Origin: LW23 sp041287705
Lineage (GTDB): Bacteria; Verrucomicrobiota; Verrucomicrobiia; Methylacidiphilales; UBA1321
Direction: 5' to 3'
Length of the DNA: 45,727 bases
Assembly (NCBI GenBank): GCA_041287705.1
Contig: JBGGNE010000451.1
Location: forward strand, 1 to 45,727
The position numbers and the translations under genes were made by a program. Shown here one piece after another: positions 43,580 through 45,727 of this stretch; the first letter of the stretch is position 1, and the number at the start of each line of letters is the position of its first letter. Below the pieces are notes generated by a model. The model was not told the origin of the DNA and did no database searches. It worked only from the letters and a program-made list of their open reading frames with translations.

Positions 43580-44458
43580 ATGTCCACTTCACCCCAGCCT
43601 GATTTCTCCGCCAACATGGCCCGCTTTACCGGAGCCCCCGGCACCGGTGGTTACGCCGCCGGTTACGACCGATTCCGGCCCACAGCCCCTGATATTCTGG
43701 GCGATTTCCTATGTCGTATGGCGGGAGTCATACGCCCCCGTCTGGTAGTGGACCTCGGCAGCGGCACCGGCCTCTCTTCCCGCTACTGGGCGGCGTATGC
43801 CGAAGAAGTGATCGGCATCGAACCCACCGACGCCATGCGCTCACGCGCTGAGCAGTCCAGCACGGCGTTTCCCCATCTCAGCTACCGTAAAGCGTTCTCA
43901 CACGATACCGGGCTGCCATATCAATGCGCGCAAATCGTGAACTGCGGTCAATCCCTTCACTGGATGGATCCTGCCAGCACATTTCGCGAAGCCGCCCGCA
44001 TCCTTCAGCCGCGCGGCGTCTTTGCTGCCTACGACTACGACTGGCCGCCCGCCACGGGTTTCTGGGAAGTCGACGCAGCCTATATACGCTGCACACAGCG
44101 TATTGAATCCCTGGAAGCCGAGCACGGCGTCGCGCCGGTCTTTCAAAGCGACACTTCCGCACCCGGCACAGGCCAGGAAGTGCTGCGCTGGGTCAAGGAA
44201 CAGCATCTGCAGCGCATGAAGCAGAGCGGTGCATTCCGCCACGTGCAGGAAGTAGTGATGCACCAGCACGATACGGGCGATGCCGACCGCCTCGTCGGTC
44301 TCATGCTCAGTCAGGGCTCCGTCAACACATTGCTCAAACTCGGCTTCCACGAAGAAGATATCGGAATCGCTGAAATTCGCGAGGTCGCCCAGCGCTCCCT
44401 GGGCAATACAGCCCACCCATGGCTGTGGTCATGCCGCGTGCGTATTGGCATTACGTAA
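43580..44458 (+). CDS. Class I SAM-dependent methyltransferase
   Basis: 292 residues. Motif I is LVVDLGSGTGLSSRYW (residues 55-70), the acidic residue that binds the SAM ribose is in EVIGIEPTD, and the later motif QSLHWMDPASTFREAARIL is typical of the methyltransferase type 11/25 fold. The N-terminus contains AGYDRFRPTAP, common in this group. The substrate is unknown. The region 43473-43579 just upstream has no clear promoter. It is convergent with ilvN. Confidence 0.9.
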   Translation: MSTSPQPDFSANMARFTGAPGTGGYAAGYDRFRPTAPDILGDFLCRMAGVIRPRLVVDLGSGTGLSSRYWAAYAEEVIGIEPTDAMRSRAEQSSTAFPHLSYRKAFSHDTGLPYQCAQIVNCGQSLHWMDPASTFREAARILQPRGVFAAYDYDWPPATGFWEVDAAYIRCTQRIESLEAEHGVAPVFQSDTSAPGTGQEVLRWVKEQHLQRMKQSGAFRHVQEVVMHQHDTGDADRLVGLMLSQGSVNTLLKLGFHEEDIGIAEIREVAQRSLGNTAHPWLWSCRVRIGIT

Positions 44459-44609
44459 ATCTGTGACTATGGGAGATTCCTAGTTCTGCAACTGAAAACC
44501 AGCATTGCGGATCTGATGAGCTTCGAGGTCACCCGCTTCGCTACGCTCAGCCCGCGCCGATTTACTGTCCAAAACTAAATCTCCAGACGAGTCCGTCATT
44601 TGAAATTCA

Positions 44610-44636
44610 CAGGCAGTCTCAACCGGAAACTGCCTG
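44610..44636. other. Stem-loop between the methyltransferase gene and ilvN
   Basis: CAGGCAGT / ACTGCCTG, 8-bp stem with an 11-nt loop, 30 nt from the ilvN stop. It may end ilvN transcription on the minus strand, though the T run is weak. Confidence 0.4.
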
Positions 44637-44665
44637 CGAATGGATGGATGGCAACCTGATCAGGT

Positions 44666-45163
44666 TCAGGCCTGAGGGAGAATTGCCTGATCGCGGCGGG
44701 GCATGGCGACTTTGCCGCTGCGGACGAGGTCGATGATCCCGAAGTGTGTCATCATTTCGATGAACTTGGTGATCTTGGCTTCGTTGCCGGTGACTTCGAT
44801 CGACAGGTTCGTCAGCTGGACGTCTACGATTTTGGCGCGGAAGATGTCGCAGATCTGCAGCGCTTCGTTGCGCGTTTCGGCGCCGACGTTGACTTTAATT
44901 AGCACCAGCTCGCGATCGACATAGCGGCTGTCGTTAAAGTCCTGTACCTCAATAACGTCTACCAGTTTGTTGAGCTGCCGCGTTACCTGATCCAGTACGC
45001 GGTCGTCGCCTTTGACGACGATCGTCATGCGCGATACTTTTTCGTCCTGGGTAGGCCCGACATTCAGAGTGTCGATATTGAAACCGCGGCCGCTGAAGAG
45101 GCCGGCGATGCGGGTAAGCGCGCCGAACTTGTTTTCGACGAGTACGGAGATGGTGTGACGCAT
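44666..45163 (-). CDS. ilvN: Acetolactate synthase small (regulatory) subunit
   Basis: Regulatory subunit of acetohydroxyacid synthase, the first common enzyme of Val, Leu and Ile synthesis. It activates the catalytic subunit and mediates feedback inhibition by valine. The N-terminal ACT domain is HTISVLVENKFGALTRIAGL, FSGRGFNIDTLNVGPTQDE; the second part is ELVLIKVNVGAETRNEALQI, FRAKIVDVQ and ITKFIEMMTHFGIIDLVRSG. The length, 165 residues, is usual. It stands alone here: no ilvB or ilvC adjoins it. The leader has no Shine-Dalgarno. An attenuator lies upstream. Confidence 0.96.
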   Translation of the reverse strand: MRHTISVLVENKFGALTRIAGLFSGRGFNIDTLNVGPTQDEKVSRMTIVVKGDDRVLDQVTRQLNKLVDVIEVQDFNDSRYVDRELVLIKVNVGAETRNEALQICDIFRAKIVDVQLTNLSIEVTGNEAKITKFIEMMTHFGIIDLVRSGKVAMPRRDQAILPQA

Positions 45164-45305
45164 GGCGGGAGGTGACTTGACGTTACTTTAAGTTATGTAT
45201 CTTTATCCAGGCGTAAGCTTTATCGGAATGATGCTGCCGGCTGTCGATCAAAGCGGCGGGGCGACGGCGGAAATGCGGGATGCATGCGATACGGGGCATC
45301 AAATA

Positions 45306-45346
45306 GAAAAACCCCGAGCGCTGCCGTATGCCCAGGCGCTCAGGGT
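45306..45346 (-). terminator. Attenuator terminator of the ilvN leader
   Basis: On the minus strand ACCCTGAGCGC (45346-45336), loop of 14 nt, GCGCTCGGGGT (45321-45311), then TTTTT. It is located between the leader peptide stop (45398) and ilvN, 143 nt upstream of the gene. CAGGGT at 45394-45389 can pair with ACCCTG at 45346-45341 and would then block this terminator. Confidence 0.75.
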
Positions 45347-45397
45347 CCAAGCCAGCCGACCCACTTATCTGTATTGGCGGCAACGCATACCCTGGCG

Positions 45398-45454
45398 CTA
45401 GAGCGCTACAGGTACGGATACTACCATGATAAGGGGGTGAAAAGCTGATGCCAT
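45398..45454 (-). CDS. Leader peptide of the ilvN attenuator
   Basis: ATG 45454 to TAG 45398-45400 encodes MASAFHPLIMVVSVPVAL: four Val, two Leu and one Ile among 18 residues, clustered near the stop. The position, between a good promoter and an intrinsic terminator, is that of an ilv-type leader peptide. Slow translation of the Val/Leu/Ile codons when charged tRNAs are scarce would favour the antiterminator. Transcription should start only 2-4 nt before the ATG, so it would be nearly leaderless. Confidence 0.75.
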   Translation of the reverse strand: MASAFHPLIMVVSVPVAL

Positions 45455-45463
45455 GAGCGTTAG

Positions 45464-45492
45464 GTTATAGCGGCACTCCGCCATGGAGTCAA
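45464..45492 (-). promoter_or_regulatory. Promoter of the ilvN leader
   Basis: On the minus strand: TTGACT (45492-45487), 17-nt spacer, TATAAC (45469-45464). This is the clearest sigma70-type promoter in the window. Confidence 0.7.
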
Positions 45493-45727
45493 TGGTAACG
45501 TACAGTGTACGGCACATTGGGGTGCGATTCAAAGTGGTACAGATGGTTAACTTTTTAAACGCACAAAGATAAGAATTCCTATCCGAAACTTGGTGTCTTC
45601 GTGTCTTGGTGGTGAAAAATCCCCATCCCAAACGCTCAAAGGGGAGCGCAGGATTTTCTGTCAAAAGCAAGGCGTGAGGAACCGACAAGCAGCGCCGCTG
45701 TTGACAAAAAAGACAAGGGCATTCGCC

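Larger units (their letters stand above)
45164..45727. other. ilvN leader region and upstream non-coding sequence
   Basis: 564 nt. From the right: a C-rich region with no gene (45500-45727) containing the degenerate sequence that reads TTKTRRHQ on the minus strand at about 45590-45620, then the ilvN promoter, leader peptide, attenuator and a 143-nt untranslated stretch to the ilvN start. A TTGACA at 45701-45706 on the plus strand may start a gene beyond the window. Confidence 0.6.

Noticed and set aside
45398..45688. Minus-strand frame of 96 codons that includes the ilvN leader peptide
   Set aside because: Most of it lies upstream of the ilvN promoter and contains the TRRHQ-type dispersed sequence. 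Only the last 18 codons, after ATG 45454, are supported.

Overview
The window is about 46 kb of bacterial chromosome, moderately GC-rich with clearly AT-richer islands. Gene content points to a diderm bacterium: an RND efflux pump, a WaaE-like glycosyltransferase and no Gram-positive signature genes. The mix of GYF_2/TM2, PATAN (DUF4388), STAS and WD40-like proteins with pyrimidine-rich, Shine-Dalgarno-poor leaders would fit a deep-branching phylum such as Armatimonadota, but the lineage cannot be fixed from the sequence alone. There is no rRNA, tRNA, CRISPR array, intact insertion sequence or prophage.

Layout. 1-10 kb: a truncated RND efflux permease (-), a TPR-like membrane protein, a secreted trypsin-like protease, a duplicated SUKH-like protein (-) and secA (-). 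The secA reading frame is broken just before its C-terminal SEC-C tail at a phased A AAA AAG site inside an A10 tract. 10-16 kb: an ECF sigma factor with a membrane partner, a DUF2062 protein, and the sulfate activation genes cysD and cysN/C. 16-23 kb: two WD40-like paralogs, then pdhA, pdhB and pdhC (E1 alpha, E1 beta, E2). 23-31 kb: an aminoglycoside-phosphotransferase-like protein, a small membrane protein (-), an FHA-class III cyclase fusion, a lone OppB-type permease, a LON-domain protein, an SMR exporter with a regulated-looking leader, an MFS transporter and a glycosyltransferase.

31-43 kb is the most unusual part. It has three tandem GYF_2-coiled coil-TM2 proteins, two of them behind copies of one promoter, and a STAS protein with a large unknown domain. 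It also has two paralogous small membrane proteins convergent with a fusion of a degenerate Nudix domain to a site-2 protease, and a six-helix-type membrane protein. A repeat protein with twin WPDIFF motifs follows, then a response regulator with a PATAN domain, a PATAN pseudogene fragment and a stand-alone PATAN protein. Several of these carry proline-rich tails, which could be ligands for the GYF domains. 43-45.7 kb: a MITE-like 164-bp element, a methyltransferase, and ilvN (-). ilvN is preceded by a promoter, an 18-residue leader peptide rich in Val/Leu/Ile and an intrinsic terminator, which together form a transcription attenuator.

Regulation. Several good sigma70-type promoters (TTGxxx-N17-TAxxxx) can be read and they imply very short 5' leaders for some genes. 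A family of short covarying hairpins lies between the cistrons of the cys and pdh clusters.
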